Positions 27,084 through 38,738 of a stretch of DNA of 64,000 bases are shown here, in pieces. Source of the stretch: an uncultured bacterium (GTDB taxonomy: Bacteria > Krumholzibacteriota > Krumholzibacteriia > LZORAL124-64-63); contig CALEMW010000040.1 in assembly GCA_937910695.1 (NCBI GenBank), positions 1 to 64,000 of the forward strand, read 5' to 3'. Under the pieces are notes generated by a model. It did no database searches, had not been told where the DNA came from, and was given only the letters and a program-made list of their open reading frames with translations. The translations under genes were made by a program, and so were the position numbers. How positions within the stretch are numbered: position 1 is the stretch's first letter; each line of letters opens with the position of its first letter.

Positions 27084-28500
27084 GGAAATCGACAACACGG
27101 TCCACGACCCGACCCGGCCTCACGAGCTGATCACGGGCGGGCAGACCTTCACGTCGGTGACCGACCACATCTGCGGCATCGTGGAGCGTCCGGGCGCGCC
27201 GAAGGCCTGGTGGATCTCCATCGGCATCACCGCCTCGCTGGCCGCCGTGATGTTCGCGATGATCGCGTACCTGATCTTCACCGGCGTCGGCGTATGGGGC
27301 CTGAACAACCCCGTGGGTTGGGGCTGGGCCATCGTGAACTTCGTGTTCTGGGTGGGCATCGGCCACGCCGGCACGCTGATCTCGGCCATCCTGTTCCTGC
27401 TGCGGCAGAAGTGGCGGACCTCGATCAACCGCTTCGCCGAGGCCATGACGATCTTCGCGGTGATCTGCGCCGGAATCTTCCCGGGCATCCACGTGGGGCG
27501 CGTGTGGGTGGTGTGGTGGCTCTTCCCGCTGCCCAACTACCAGGCGATGTGGCCCAACTTCCGCAGCCCGCTGCTGTGGGACGTGTTCGCCGTGGGCACC
27601 TACGCCACCGTCTCGCTGCTGTTTTGGTACACGGGCATGGTGCCCGACCTCGCCACGCTGCGCGACCGGGCGACGAGCAAGGTCCGCAAGATCGCCTACG
27701 GCTTCTTCGCCCTGGGCTGGCGCGGTTCGAATCGGCACTGGCACCGTTACGAGAAGGCCTATCTGTTGCTGGCCGGACTCGCCACGCCGCTGGTGCTATC
27801 GGTGCACTCGGTGGTGTCGTTCGACTTCGCGACGGCTCAGGTGCCGGGCTGGCACACGACCATCTTCCCGCCCTACTTCGTGGCGGGCGCCATTTTCTCC
27901 GGCTTCGCCATGGTGATGACCTGCCTCATTCCGGCGCGCCGTGTTTTCAATCTCCAGAACTTCATCACGCTGTATCATCTCGAAACCATGGCCAAGATCA
28001 TTCTGGCCACGGGCACCATGGTGGGCTACGCGTACGCAACGGAGTTCTTCATCGCCTGGTACGGCGGCAACCCGGCCGAACAGTTCGCCTTCGTCAACCG
28101 CGCCTTCGGGCCCTACGCCTGGGCGTACTGGACGATGGTCAGCTGCAACGTGATTTCGCCCCAGTTCTTCTGGTTCAAGAAGATCCGCACGAACCCGTGG
28201 TCGCTGCTGGTGATCACCATCTTCGTGAACATCGGCATGTGGTTCGAGCGCTTCGTGATCACGGTCACGTCGCTGAGCAGGGATTTCCTGCCTTCATCGT
28301 GGGGCTACTACCAGCCTACGATCGTGGACATCCTGACCTTCGTGGGCAGCTTCGGCCTGTTCTTCACTCTCGTGCTTCTGTTCGTCCGTTTCCTGCCCAT
28401 GATCGCCATGGCCGAGGTCAAGACGGTCATGCCGCAGCAGCATTGGGAAAACAAGACGGCCCGCCCCGTCGGCGACTACCACGGGACGAACCCGGAATAG
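27064..28500 (+). CDS. actC: Alternative complex III subunit C (NrfD/PsrC-like quinol-binding)
   Basis: 478-residue membrane protein with about ten helices, the NrfD/PsrC fold, providing a quinol site facing ActB. Recognisable segments: [62 protein letters not shown] and [21 protein letters not shown]. These are strongly conserved in ActC. ATG 27064 overlaps the end of actB by 20 bases. Its paralogue ActF follows three genes later. Confidence 0.93.
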   Translation: MGILLTKEIDNTVHDPTRPHELITGGQTFTSVTDHICGIVERPGAPKAWWISIGITASLAAVMFAMIAYLIFTGVGVWGLNNPVGWGWAIVNFVFWVGIGHAGTLISAILFLLRQKWRTSINRFAEAMTIFAVICAGIFPGIHVGRVWVVWWLFPLPNYQAMWPNFRSPLLWDVFAVGTYATVSLLFWYTGMVPDLATLRDRATSKVRKIAYGFFALGWRGSNRHWHRYEKAYLLLAGLATPLVLSVHSVVSFDFATAQVPGWHTTIFPPYFVAGAIFSGFAMVMTCLIPARRVFNLQNFITLYHLETMAKIILATGTMVGYAYATEFFIAWYGGNPAEQFAFVNRAFGPYAWAYWTMVSCNVISPQFFWFKKIRTNPWSLLVITIFVNIGMWFERFVITVTSLSRDFLPSSWGYYQPTIVDILTFVGSFGLFFTLVLLFVRFLPMIAMAEVKTVMPQQHWENKTARPVGDYHGTNPE

Positions 28501-28549
28501 AAAGTCGGCCTGCGTGGGGACGACGAAGCGAACTTTGGAGACGACGCTC

Positions 28550-29107
<558 letters not shown>

Positions 29108-29111
29108 GGTC

Positions 29112-29768
29112 ATGCCGAAACCGTTCACATCGATCGTCCTGGTCCTGACGCTGCTGATGATGATCCCGCTGGCCCTGCTGGCCAAGCAGCGGGTCATCAA
29201 GGGTCGCAGCCCGCGGGCGAGCCTCGTCTGGGACATGGACAACCAGGACAAGGTGAAGACCCAGAAGGCCAATGCGATGTTCGCCGACGGCCGCGGCATG
29301 CGCCTGCCTCCCGAGGGCACGGTCGCCCGCGACGACGTAGTGGGGAATCCCGGCCTGACCGAAGGCATGGTCGACGGCGTCTGGGTCGAGGCCTTTCCGG
29401 TGCCCGTGGACGAGGCCCTGCTGACCCGCGGCCGCGAACGCTTCGAGATCTACTGTGCCGTGTGCCATGGTTACAGCGGCGAAGGCGACGGCATGATCAA
29501 CAAGCGCGCCAACTCGCTGATGGAAGGTACTTGGGTACCGCCCACCAACCTCGTGAGCGACGCCGTCGTCGCGCGACCGGTGGGGCACCTCTACAACACG
29601 ATTCGACGGGGCATCCGCAACATGCCGCCCTATGCCGCCCAGATTCCGGTCGACGACCGCTGGGCCATCGTCAGCTACGTGCGCGCGCTGCAGCTGAGCC
29701 GCGGCGCGGCCACAGTTTCCGATCTGTCGGCGGAAGACCGCGTCGCGCTGGGCGCGGCTGCGGAGTAG
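29112..29768 (+). CDS. actE: Alternative complex III subunit E (monoheme cytochrome c)
   Basis: 218 residues with an N-terminal membrane anchor and one cytochrome c domain: heme site CAVCHG near residue 116 and a distal methionine candidate in RRGIRNMPPYAAQIP. It would pass electrons from ActA/ActB hemes toward the caa3 oxidase. Length and the DMDNQDKVKTQ segment match ActE proteins. In the act operon between actD and actF. Confidence 0.92.
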   Translation: MPKPFTSIVLVLTLLMMIPLALLAKQRVIKGRSPRASLVWDMDNQDKVKTQKANAMFADGRGMRLPPEGTVARDDVVGNPGLTEGMVDGVWVEAFPVPVDEALLTRGRERFEIYCAVCHGYSGEGDGMINKRANSLMEGTWVPPTNLVSDAVVARPVGHLYNTIRRGIRNMPPYAAQIPVDDRWAIVSYVRALQLSRGAATVSDLSAEDRVALGAAAE

Positions 29769-29781
29769 AAGGGAGCAAGTC

Positions 29782-31002
29782 TTGGCTCATCAGCATCGAG
29801 ACGCGTCGATCCTCGAGCGGACACGCCTGACCCTCGACGGCGCCCATAAGCGCATCGTCGTGGTGGGGGCCGTGCTCGCCGTCGCGGGCCTCGGCGCCAG
29901 CTGGGTCCTGGGGCAGGGCGAAGGCGACGGCATGCGTCACTTCTGGTTCGCGTATCTGCTCAACTTCATGTTCCTGCTTTCGCTGTCCCTCGGCGCCCTG
30001 TGGTTCGTGCCCCTGCAGCACCTCACACGCTCGGAGTGGAGCGTGGTGATCCGCCGCATCGCCGAAATCGTTTCGGGGACGATTCCGGCCCTGGGGCTGC
30101 TGTCGATTCCTCTGCTGCTGAACCTCGACCACGTCTACCCCTGGACGGACGCCGCGCACATGGAGCACAGCCCGCTGCTGGCCCACAAGGCCGTGTTCCT
30201 GAGCCCCAAGTGGTTCATCGTGCGTGTGGCGGTGTACTTCACGATCTGGACGGCGTTGGCGACCCTGTTCCGGCGTTGGTCGCTGAAGCAGGACGAAAGC
30301 GGCGACGTGGCCTACACGCTCAGGAGTGAGAAGCTGGCTGGCGCGGCCCTGATCATCTACGGGCTCACCCAGACTCTCGCGGGCATGGACTTCATGATGA
30401 GTCTCGACCCGGTCTGGTTCAGCACCATGTTCGGCGTGTACTGGTTCGCCGGCATCGTCGTGAGCTTCTTCTCGTTGATGCTGCTGTTGACCCTGGGCCT
30501 GCAGCGTTCAGGACGCCTCGAAGGTCTCGTGACCAAAGAGCACTACAACGACTACGGCCGCGCCATGTTCGCCTTCGTGTTCTTCTGGGCGTACATCGCG
30601 TTCTCCCAGTGGATGCTCATCTGGTACGCGAACATCCCCGAGGAAACCATGTGGTTCCTCAAGCGACAGGAGAACGGCTGGTCGACGGTGGGCTACATCC
30701 TGATCTTCTGTCACTGGCTGATCCCCTTCGCCGGCCTGATGTCGCGCTTTACCAAGCGCCGCGTGCCGCTCATGGCGTTCTGGGCAGTGTGGATCCTGGT
30801 CATGCACTGGATCGATCTCTTCTGGTTGATCATGCCCGAACTCAGCCCCGGCGGCGTGCCGCTGCGTCCCGTCGACGTCACCCTGCTGATCGGCATGAGC
30901 GGCGTGTTCATCGTGGCCCTCGGGCTGCTGGCCGGCAATCGGCTGCTGATCGCCCGCCGTGATCCACGGCTCGTCGATTCGCTGAACTTCGAGAACTACT
31001 AG
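29782..31002 (+). CDS. actF: Alternative complex III subunit F (second NrfD-like membrane subunit)
   Basis: 406 residues, about ten membrane helices, paralogous to ActC but shorter. Seen segments include FWFAYLLNFMFLLSLSLGAL, HKAVFLSPKWF, TLAGMDFMMSLDPVWFSTMF and GRAMFAFVFFWAYIAFSQWM, all typical of ActF. The start appears to be TTG 29782, preceded by GGGAGC; no ATG lies at a suitable place. It likely forms the pseudo-symmetric partner of ActC. Confidence 0.92.
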   Translation: MAHQHRDASILERTRLTLDGAHKRIVVVGAVLAVAGLGASWVLGQGEGDGMRHFWFAYLLNFMFLLSLSLGALWFVPLQHLTRSEWSVVIRRIAEIVSGTIPALGLLSIPLLLNLDHVYPWTDAAHMEHSPLLAHKAVFLSPKWFIVRVAVYFTIWTALATLFRRWSLKQDESGDVAYTLRSEKLAGAALIIYGLTQTLAGMDFMMSLDPVWFSTMFGVYWFAGIVVSFFSLMLLLTLGLQRSGRLEGLVTKEHYNDYGRAMFAFVFFWAYIAFSQWMLIWYANIPEETMWFLKRQENGWSTVGYILIFCHWLIPFAGLMSRFTKRRVPLMAFWAVWILVMHWIDLFWLIMPELSPGGVPLRPVDVTLLIGMSGVFIVALGLLAGNRLLIARRDPRLVDSLNFENY

Positions 31003-31015
31003 GAGGCGGGCAGGC

Positions 31016-31324
31016 TTGAGCACGAAGACCCAAAGGGAAGGCCTGGCTCTGCTGGAGATCTTCACCGCTGCGGCGGTGTTCGTGCTGGTCACCGTGCTGG
31101 TGATCATCCTCCTGCAGATCGGGTTCTACGCCATGCGCGACCGCGAGTTGGTGCGTAAGAACATCGCGCCTGCCGAATTTGCGGATTTGCGTGCCGAACA
31201 GGTCGCACGTCTCGCCGAACCTGTGCGCTGGGTGAACGAGGAGGCCGGCAGGGTGGGCATGCCCATCGACAAGGCCACGGCCTCGGTCGTCCGCACCAAC
31301 GGCGGCGGGACAACGGCGCCATGA
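31016..31324 (+). CDS. Small single-helix membrane protein of the ACIII cluster
   Basis: 102 residues with one membrane helix at about 15-40 (IFTAAAVFVLVTVLVIILLQ) and a polar tail. No motif or cofactor site. Its place between actF and SCO suggests an accessory ACIII or oxidase-assembly subunit, comparable in position to the small ActG/ActH proteins, but I cannot assign it by sequence. TTG 31016 follows AGGAGG. The stop overlaps the SCO start (ATGA). Confidence 0.65.
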   Translation: MSTKTQREGLALLEIFTAAAVFVLVTVLVIILLQIGFYAMRDRELVRKNIAPAEFADLRAEQVARLAEPVRWVNEEAGRVGMPIDKATASVVRTNGGGTTAP

Positions 31325-32136
31325 TGCAGCGGGCGATGGCGCTGGTCTTCATGATCGCGCTGCTGGGGGCTGCAGCTTCTTCGGCCCAGGAGGACCGCAT
31401 CGAAGCGGCCCCCGCCGGACTCGAGGCGGTCGATGTGACCGAGCGGCCCGACGCCCAGGCCCCCTTGGACCTGAAGTTCGTCGACGAGGACGGCATGGAG
31501 GTGGCGCTCGGGGATTTCTTCCACCCCGGCCGGCCGGTGATCCTCAACCTGGGGTACTATTCCTGCCCCATGCTCTGCGGCCTGGTGCTCAACGCCATGG
31601 TCGACGGCATGAAGGAGTTGGAATGGACGCCGGGCCAGGAGTTCGAGCTGATCACGGTGAGCATTGACGCCCGCGAGGGGCCTCGGCTCGCCAATTTGAA
31701 GAAGGACACCTACCTGCAGTCCTACGGCCGACCCTCGGCCCGCTCGGGATGGCATTTCCTGACCGGGACCGCCGACCAGAGCCGGGCCCTCGCCGACGCC
31801 GTGGGATTCGGGTACGCCTACAACGAGGAACGCCAGGAGTGGATGCACCCCGCCGCGCTCTTCGTGCTGACTCCCGAGGGGCGCGTGGCGCGCTATCTCT
31901 ACGGTGTCAGCTTCGACGCCCAGACCCTGCGCCTGTCGCTGGTCGAAGCGTCGGAGGGCAGGATCGGCGGCAGCATGGACAAGGTCCTGCTGTTCTGCTT
32001 CCAGTACGATTCGAGCGTGGGCCGGTACGGACCGGCGGCGCGGAGATTGATGAGCGTTGCCGGATACGTCACCGTCGTCGTGTTGGGTCTTTGGCTGATC
32101 CAGCTGCGGCGTCGTGATCGAAGAAGGAAGTCGTGA
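31321..32136 (+). CDS. SCO1/SenC-family copper chaperone
   Basis: 271 residues: signal peptide ending near ASSAQ, thioredoxin-like domain with the copper-binding CPMLC (Cys82, Cys86) and His in EWMHPAALFV near 177, and a C-terminal membrane helix. SCO proteins deliver copper to the CuA site of oxidase subunit II, encoded directly downstream. ATGA overlap with the previous gene and TGATG overlap with coxB indicate one transcript and coupled translation. Confidence 0.92.
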   Translation: MMQRAMALVFMIALLGAAASSAQEDRIEAAPAGLEAVDVTERPDAQAPLDLKFVDEDGMEVALGDFFHPGRPVILNLGYYSCPMLCGLVLNAMVDGMKELEWTPGQEFELITVSIDAREGPRLANLKKDTYLQSYGRPSARSGWHFLTGTADQSRALADAVGFGYAYNEERQEWMHPAALFVLTPEGRVARYLYGVSFDAQTLRLSLVEASEGRIGGSMDKVLLFCFQYDSSVGRYGPAARRLMSVAGYVTVVVLGLWLIQLRRRDRRRKS

Positions 32137-33242
32137 TGAGCTTGAGCGGCATGCTTGGAATGTTGACGTCGCCCCTGAGCGCGGTCTCGGGAATTCCCTT
32201 CCTGGGGCGGGCCGACGGGGGGACCTTCTGGCTTCCCGTACGCGCCGCCGAAGGCGCCAAGGCGGTCGACGAACTCTTCTACTTCATCTTCTGGATCTGC
32301 CTGTTCTTCTTCACGCTGCTGATGGCGCTGATGGTGATCTTCGCCATCCGCTATCGCCGCCGGGAGGAGGGTGAGGAGGTCGAGAAGACGCCGAGCCACA
32401 ACCTGCCTCTGGAAATCGTCTGGACGACGATTCCCATCCTGCTGGTGGTGGCCATCTTCTTCTTCGGCTTCCAGGCCTACCTGGACATGTCTACACCGCC
32501 CACGGACGCCTACGAGATCCAGGTCACGGGGCAGAAGTGGAAGTGGAGCTTCACGTACCCCAACGGCTATATGGACGAGCTGCTGCACGTACCCGCCGGC
32601 CGTCCGGTGACGCTGGTGATGACCAGCGAGGACGTGATCCACAGCATGTCGATCCCGGCCTTCCGCATCAAGAACGACGTCGTGCCCGGCCGCTACCGCA
32701 AGGTGTGGTTCACGGCCAACCGACCGGGCGCGTACGACCTGTACTGCGCCGAGTATTGCGGCACCCAGCATTCGGGGATGATCTCGACGGTCATCGTGCA
32801 CGAGGCCGAGGACTTCGACGTCTGGATCGCCGATCACGGAGACATCCTGGGCTCGGTTTCGCCGGCCGAGGGCGGCGAGCGTCTCTACAATCTGCTGGGC
32901 TGCAAGCAGTGCCACAGTACCGACGGTGCGCCGGGTGTGGGGCCGACCTTTTTGGACCTCTACGGCACCATGCGCAAGATCCGCGACCAGGCCGACTGCG
33001 AGTGCGACGAGGACTACGTCCGCGAATCGGTGCTCGATCCCACGGCCCGGATCTCGCAGGGCTTCGAGCCGGTCATGCCGACCTTCAAGGGTCGGCTGAA
33101 GGACAAGGAAATCACGGCGATCATCGCCTACATGAAGACGCTGAGCGTTCACGCTCCCGACGAGCCCGCCGCCGACGAGGCGGCCGGCGAGGCCGCGGAG
33201 ACGGATACGACCGAGACCGATGCAGGCGACGGCGGCGAGTAG
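32136..33242 (+). CDS. coxB: Cytochrome c oxidase subunit II with fused cytochrome c domain (caa3)
   Basis: 368 residues. Two membrane helices (about 48-70 and 92-112), then the cupredoxin domain with the CuA ligands in [12 protein letters not shown], then a C-terminal cytochrome c domain with CKQCH and a likely Met in [10 protein letters not shown]. The tail is Glu/Ala/Asp rich. The fused cytochrome c defines a caa3-type enzyme that can accept electrons directly from ACIII. ATG 32136 has GGAAG upstream; GTG 32133 is a possible alternative. Confidence 0.93.
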   Translation: MSLSGMLGMLTSPLSAVSGIPFLGRADGGTFWLPVRAAEGAKAVDELFYFIFWICLFFFTLLMALMVIFAIRYRRREEGEEVEKTPSHNLPLEIVWTTIPILLVVAIFFFGFQAYLDMSTPPTDAYEIQVTGQKWKWSFTYPNGYMDELLHVPAGRPVTLVMTSEDVIHSMSIPAFRIKNDVVPGRYRKVWFTANRPGAYDLYCAEYCGTQHSGMISTVIVHEAEDFDVWIADHGDILGSVSPAEGGERLYNLLGCKQCHSTDGAPGVGPTFLDLYGTMRKIRDQADCECDEDYVRESVLDPTARISQGFEPVMPTFKGRLKDKEITAIIAYMKTLSVHAPDEPAADEAAGEAAETDTTETDAGDGGE

Positions 33243-33273
33243 CCGCGTCGATGAGAGATTCCGGAGGTTCCCG

Positions 33274-34937
<1,664 letters not shown>

Positions 34938-34941
<4 letters not shown>

Positions 34942-35804
34942 GCGACTCTCAGTCCTCCAGCCACGTGGACAGCGCGGCCCACGCCGCGAACCCGAATCTG
35001 CAGCACCATTTCGATTCTATGGAGCAGCAGTACGAATCGGGCAAGCTGGGCATGTGGCTTTTCCTCGTCACCGAGATCCTGCTGTTCGGCGGACTCTTCT
35101 GCGCCTATGCGGTCTACAGGCACAATCATCCGGAGATCTTCACCTACGCCCACCAGTTCCTCGACAAGTCCCTGGGCGGCTTCAACACCATCGTGCTGAT
35201 CGTCAGCTCATTGACCATGGCCATGGCCGTACGCGCAGCCCAGCTCGGGCAACGGCGGTTGCTGACCACCTGCCTCGCGTTGACGCTCGCCTGTGCGTTT
35301 CTGTTCCTGGGTGTGAAGTTCGTGGAGTACGAACACAAGTGGAAGCATGGCCTGCTCTGGGGCAAGAATTACGAGGTGCAAGGCGAGATGGCCGGCGCCA
35401 CGGAGGCGCTGATGATTCCCGCGGCGCCATCGCAGAGCGGTTCCGCAGCCGATGTCGACCCCAACGCCACGATCCTGCCGCGGGCCGCTCGAGCTCCGGA
35501 AGGGTTGGCCGCTGAGGTTGGCGACCACGGCGACGGCGTTGCAGATGCCGCCGACGATCACGCGACCCACGGTCTCGAACCCAAGAACGTGCATCTGTTC
35601 TTCGGAATCTACTTCGTCATGACGGGCCTGCACGGAATTCATGTGCTCGCGGGCATCGGCGTGATCACCTGGCTGTTGATCCGCTCACTGCGCGGCGACT
35701 TCGGCCCCGATTATTTCGCTCCGGTGGACTTCACGGGCCTCTACTGGCACGTTGTGGACCTGATCTGGATCTTCCTGTTCCCGCTGCTCTACCTGATCGA
35801 CTAG
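34938..35804 (+). CDS. coxC: Cytochrome c oxidase subunit III with a periplasmic/cytoplasmic insertion
   Basis: 288-residue membrane subunit. Helices begin at [19 protein letters not shown] (36-54), with later [21 protein letters not shown] and the C-terminal [18 protein letters not shown] typical of subunit III. Between helices, residues about 144-213 form an Ala/Asp/Pro-rich low-complexity stretch not usual in the family. It overlaps coxA by ATGA. No metal site. Confidence 0.92.
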
Positions 35805-35843
35805 CGGGGTTCGATGCCGGCAGACCGGCAGAAGGCGGAGACG

Positions 35844-36191
35844 ATGAGCACTCACGAGAACGAACGGCATCCGGACTTCGGTCATGTGGCCCCGCTGAAG
35901 GCCTTGTTCGGTACTTTCGGAGCCCTGCTGGTCCTGACCGTCGCCACCTACGGAGCCACATATATCGATTTGGGACCACTGAACATCTGGATCGCCCTGG
36001 GCATCGCGGTGATCAAGGGTTCGCTGGTTGCCATGTTCTTCATGCACTTGTGGTGGGACGGCAAGTTCAACGCCTTCATCCTGATCTGTGGGCTGCTGTT
36101 CGTGATGATCTTCATCGGCATCGCGATGCTGGATTCGGCGCAGTACCAGGCCGAGCTGATTCCGGGCTATGCTCCCGCGATACATCCCTAA
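35844..36191 (+). CDS. coxD: Cytochrome c oxidase subunit IV (prokaryotic small subunit)
   Basis: 115 residues with three membrane helices, COX4 prokaryotic family: PLKALFGTFGALLVLTVATY, IALGIAVIKGSLVAMFFMHL and FNAFILICGLLFVMIFIGIA. Last gene of the ACIII-caa3 operon; a strong hairpin follows. ATG 35844 has GGCGGAG eight bases before it, better than the in-frame ATG at 35814. Confidence 0.88.
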   Translation: MSTHENERHPDFGHVAPLKALFGTFGALLVLTVATYGATYIDLGPLNIWIALGIAVIKGSLVAMFFMHLWWDGKFNAFILICGLLFVMIFIGIAMLDSAQYQAELIPGYAPAIHP

Positions 36192-36210
36192 TCTACTGTT
36201 GGACAACGAG

Positions 36211-36238
36211 AACGCCCTCTCCGTACGGAGAGGGCGTT
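36211..36238 (+). terminator. Terminator of the ACIII-caa3 operon
   Basis: Perfect 13-bp stem (AACGCCCTCTCCG and its complement) with a two-base loop TA, ending GTTTCC. 19 bases past the coxD stop. Confidence 0.75.
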
Positions 36239-36555
36239 TCCTATCGCACGTGGTCTGCAACCACGGTCGATGCGTCTGGCCATGCCGGTTTGGCGGTTCC
36301 CGCGTCCTGAGAAGCGAGTGCCGCCGATGGGAGGGGTTGTGCGACCCGATCTCACCTTCCAACATACTTCTCTTTGGAGAAGTTCATGAATGTAAGGATG
36401 TGCATGTTTTGGGGCAAACGGAAAACCACCCTCAAGTTTCGAGTGCGAACGTCGAAGGATGGTTTGGGTGGAGATGGACCAAAACGCCAGCCGGGCAAGA
36501 CGATCTGTGGCGTCGTTTTCAGCCAGGATCGACACCATCGAGGAGTTGGAAGCGG
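36239..36555. other. Non-coding stretch upstream of hemerythrin
   Basis: 317 bases without a gene I can support. Open frames here lack ribosome sites and family similarity. It should contain the hemerythrin promoter; I could not pick convincing -35/-10 boxes. GAGGAG at 36540-36545 is the likely ribosome site of the next gene. Confidence 0.4.
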
Positions 36556-37002
36556 ATGAGCGAAATGGTTTGGAGCAGCGATCTCGAGACTGGCGTGGAG
36601 TTGATGGACGAAGAACATCAGTGCCTCGTGGCGATCTACAACGAGCTCGATGCCGCCTTGATGAAGGGCCGGGCGCACAAGAAGATGAATGATATCCTCG
36701 GTTCTTTGATCGAGTACACCCAGTTCCACTTCACCGACGAAGAAAAGTTGATGGAAGAGTCCAACTATGTCGAGTTGCCCCAGCACAAGAACGAACACCA
36801 GCAGTTGATCTTGAAGGTCCAGCGCTTCAAGAAGAAGCACGATATGGATCAGGAGCGCATCTCGAAACCGGTGATGAAATTTCTGGAGTTTTGGCTCACG
36901 AAACACATCCGAGGTTCTGATATGGAATTCGCTATGTGGCAGAAAGCGAATGAAGCGGCCGAAGCGGACGATGCCGGTGTCGAGGAGAAGGTCTCGACCT
37001 GA
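36556..37002 (+). CDS. Bacteriohemerythrin
   Basis: 148-residue four-helix-bundle di-iron protein binding O2 (or NO). All seven ligands are visible: His21 (DEEHQ), His58 and Glu62 (FHFTDEE), His77 and His81 (HKNEH), His117 and Asp122 (HIRGSD). Length is typical. It may store or deliver O2 to the oxidase encoded just upstream, or sense O2; inference from position. ATG 36556 follows GAGGAG. A terminator follows. Confidence 0.95.
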   Translation: MSEMVWSSDLETGVELMDEEHQCLVAIYNELDAALMKGRAHKKMNDILGSLIEYTQFHFTDEEKLMEESNYVELPQHKNEHQQLILKVQRFKKKHDMDQERISKPVMKFLEFWLTKHIRGSDMEFAMWQKANEAAEADDAGVEEKVST

Positions 37003-37025
37003 CGAGGATCCTACTGACATTGAAG

Positions 37026-37055
37026 GGCCGCAGCTCACACCGCTGCGGCCTTTTT
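37026..37055 (+). terminator. Rho-independent terminator after hemerythrin
   Basis: GGCCGCAGC and GCTGCGGCC stem, seven-base loop, then TTTTT. Confidence 0.9.
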
Positions 37056-37198
37056 CAATGCGGTCGACAGAGCGACGCCGATCTGATCCGCAACTGCACA
37101 GGTTCGGGACCTCGACCGGCGTGTCCCGGGTAGGAGCCGTGTCGCACCTGTGATAGGATTCCCGTGTCTACTGGTGGGTTTGCTGAGGAAAGGAAGCC

Positions 37199-38701
37199 AT
37201 GCTCAGTCGCGAACGTGCGAATGCCATGCTGTTGAGCGCCGTCATACTCTGTGTGGGTCTCGCAGCAATTCTGGTCTATGTCTGGACGCGCAGTGTCGAT
37301 CCCGGCGCGATCCTCGACATGGCCCTGGCCGATCCCGAGATCAAGCGCGAGGTGGTCTCGGAGCTCGTGAACATGAGCTATGGAGTGTACGATTCTCATC
37401 CCGATCCGGATGTGGGCCGGATCTTCCAGCCGAACATCGACAAGCAGCAGGGCAGTCTCGGTACGGTCACGACCAACGAGGCGGGTTTCCGTGAGCGGCC
37501 GTTCGTTCTGCCCAAGCCCCAGGGGACTGTGCGCGTCGTGGTGTTGGGCGACTCCTATGTGTACGGCAACATGGTGGCGGCGGACGAGCGCATGGGAGTC
37601 TACCTGGAGCGCTTCCTGCAGGAACGGGCGGGGGGGGGCGAAGCACCGATCGAGTGTCTGCATATCGGGATTCCCAGCTGGAACATCCTCTCCGAGTGCG
37701 CCTACATGCGCCGGAGAATCACCGACTTTCAGCCCGACCTCGTGGTTCAGATCGTGGTGCCGAACGACCTTGATGACCTGGCGGGTGTCCGCGGGTTCGG
37801 TGTTCTGTCTACGTTCAATCCCCGCTATCCACAGTACGGCTCCAGCCTGATCTCACGCACCCCAGGGGCCATGTCGGGGATCCGTTCGCAGGACCAATAT
37901 CTTCTCGACGGCCTGGACCACGAGAGCAGGTCGCGGTACAGGGAGTCGCGCATGGCGATCATGGAACTAGCAGAGCTCGTCGAATCGATGGGCGGTCGCT
38001 ATGTCCTGATGCTCAACTGGATGGCCAAACTGGATGCGGGCCGGCGTTTGCTGGCCGTGGGGTTGTCCGACGAGCAGCTCCTTCCCCTGCCGTTCTCATT
38101 ATTCCTGGACGAATCGTTGAAGATCGCCAAGAACAACGGTCATTGGAATCCCGCGGGCCACCGCCGCATCGCCCTGGATCTGTATTCGTTCATTCAAAGG
38201 AATCGATTGCTGCCGGGACTTTCACTTTCCCCCTGGCCCGAAGCCGATGAAGTCTCCGACGCCCTGGCGGCCGATGTCCGTGCCCAGCTCGACCGCGACC
38301 ACCCGGTTCGGCTGCCCCCGCGCAGCTCCCTGGACTTCCAGGACTGGACTGTGGGAACCGTCGATCAGATCTACGGGGGTGTCCTCGGCGTGATGGTCGC
38401 ACCCCGCGCCTCGCTTGTCTTGGCCCTCGGTGGTGGCCGCAAGCTTCGCATGGAAGGCCAGTTCGTGGATTCACCGGCGTTGGCGGAGGCCATTGTCCGG
38501 GTTTACGTCGAGGATCGGGAGCTTCCTGCAATCGCCTACAAACCTGGGCAGTCCTTCGTGTACGAAGTCGATCTGCCCCCCGACTTGGTGTCCGCATCCT
38601 GCGTCAACGTGCGGTTGGAGACCGACGATTTCATCCACGGAGGCCATGACGGTCGCTTCACGCTCAGCCTGTTGATCGCCACCGTGGCCATCGTGGAATA
38701 G
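37199..38701 (+). CDS. Membrane-anchored SGNH/GDSL-type hydrolase-like protein
   Basis: 500 residues with an N-terminal membrane helix (about 9-29). The SGNH block I serine motif is VVVLGDSYVYGNMV near residue 117, and the catalytic His block is NNGHWNPAGHRRIALDLY near 315, so an esterase/acyltransferase of cell-envelope glycans or lipids is likely. The final 150 residues form a beta-rich domain of unknown function. A run of nine or so Gs near 37.63 kb keeps frame. It is followed by three genes on the same strand, the closest 37 bases away. The substrate is unknown. Confidence 0.7.
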   Translation: MLSRERANAMLLSAVILCVGLAAILVYVWTRSVDPGAILDMALADPEIKREVVSELVNMSYGVYDSHPDPDVGRIFQPNIDKQQGSLGTVTTNEAGFRERPFVLPKPQGTVRVVVLGDSYVYGNMVAADERMGVYLERFLQERAGGGEAPIECLHIGIPSWNILSECAYMRRRITDFQPDLVVQIVVPNDLDDLAGVRGFGVLSTFNPRYPQYGSSLISRTPGAMSGIRSQDQYLLDGLDHESRSRYRESRMAIMELAELVESMGGRYVLMLNWMAKLDAGRRLLAVGLSDEQLLPLPFSLFLDESLKIAKNNGHWNPAGHRRIALDLYSFIQRNRLLPGLSLSPWPEADEVSDALAADVRAQLDRDHPVRLPPRSSLDFQDWTVGTVDQIYGGVLGVMVAPRASLVLALGGGRKLRMEGQFVDSPALAEAIVRVYVEDRELPAIAYKPGQSFVYEVDLPPDLVSASCVNVRLETDDFIHGGHDGRFTLSLLIATVAIVE

Positions 38702-38738
38702 TCGGGCGCCGTCATCGCCGAGCCGAGGAAGGAATCAA

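Noticed and set aside
27722-27731. GGTTCGAATC, similar to a tRNA T-loop
   Set aside because: Sits inside actC coding sequence, with no acceptor stem or anticodon arm around it.
36374-36559. 61-codon open frame before hemerythrin
   Set aside because: No ribosome site, no motif, and it overlaps the hemerythrin start region.
37628-37637. Possible frameshift at a long G run in the SGNH gene
   Set aside because: The reading frame stays open and motifs lie on both sides in the same frame.
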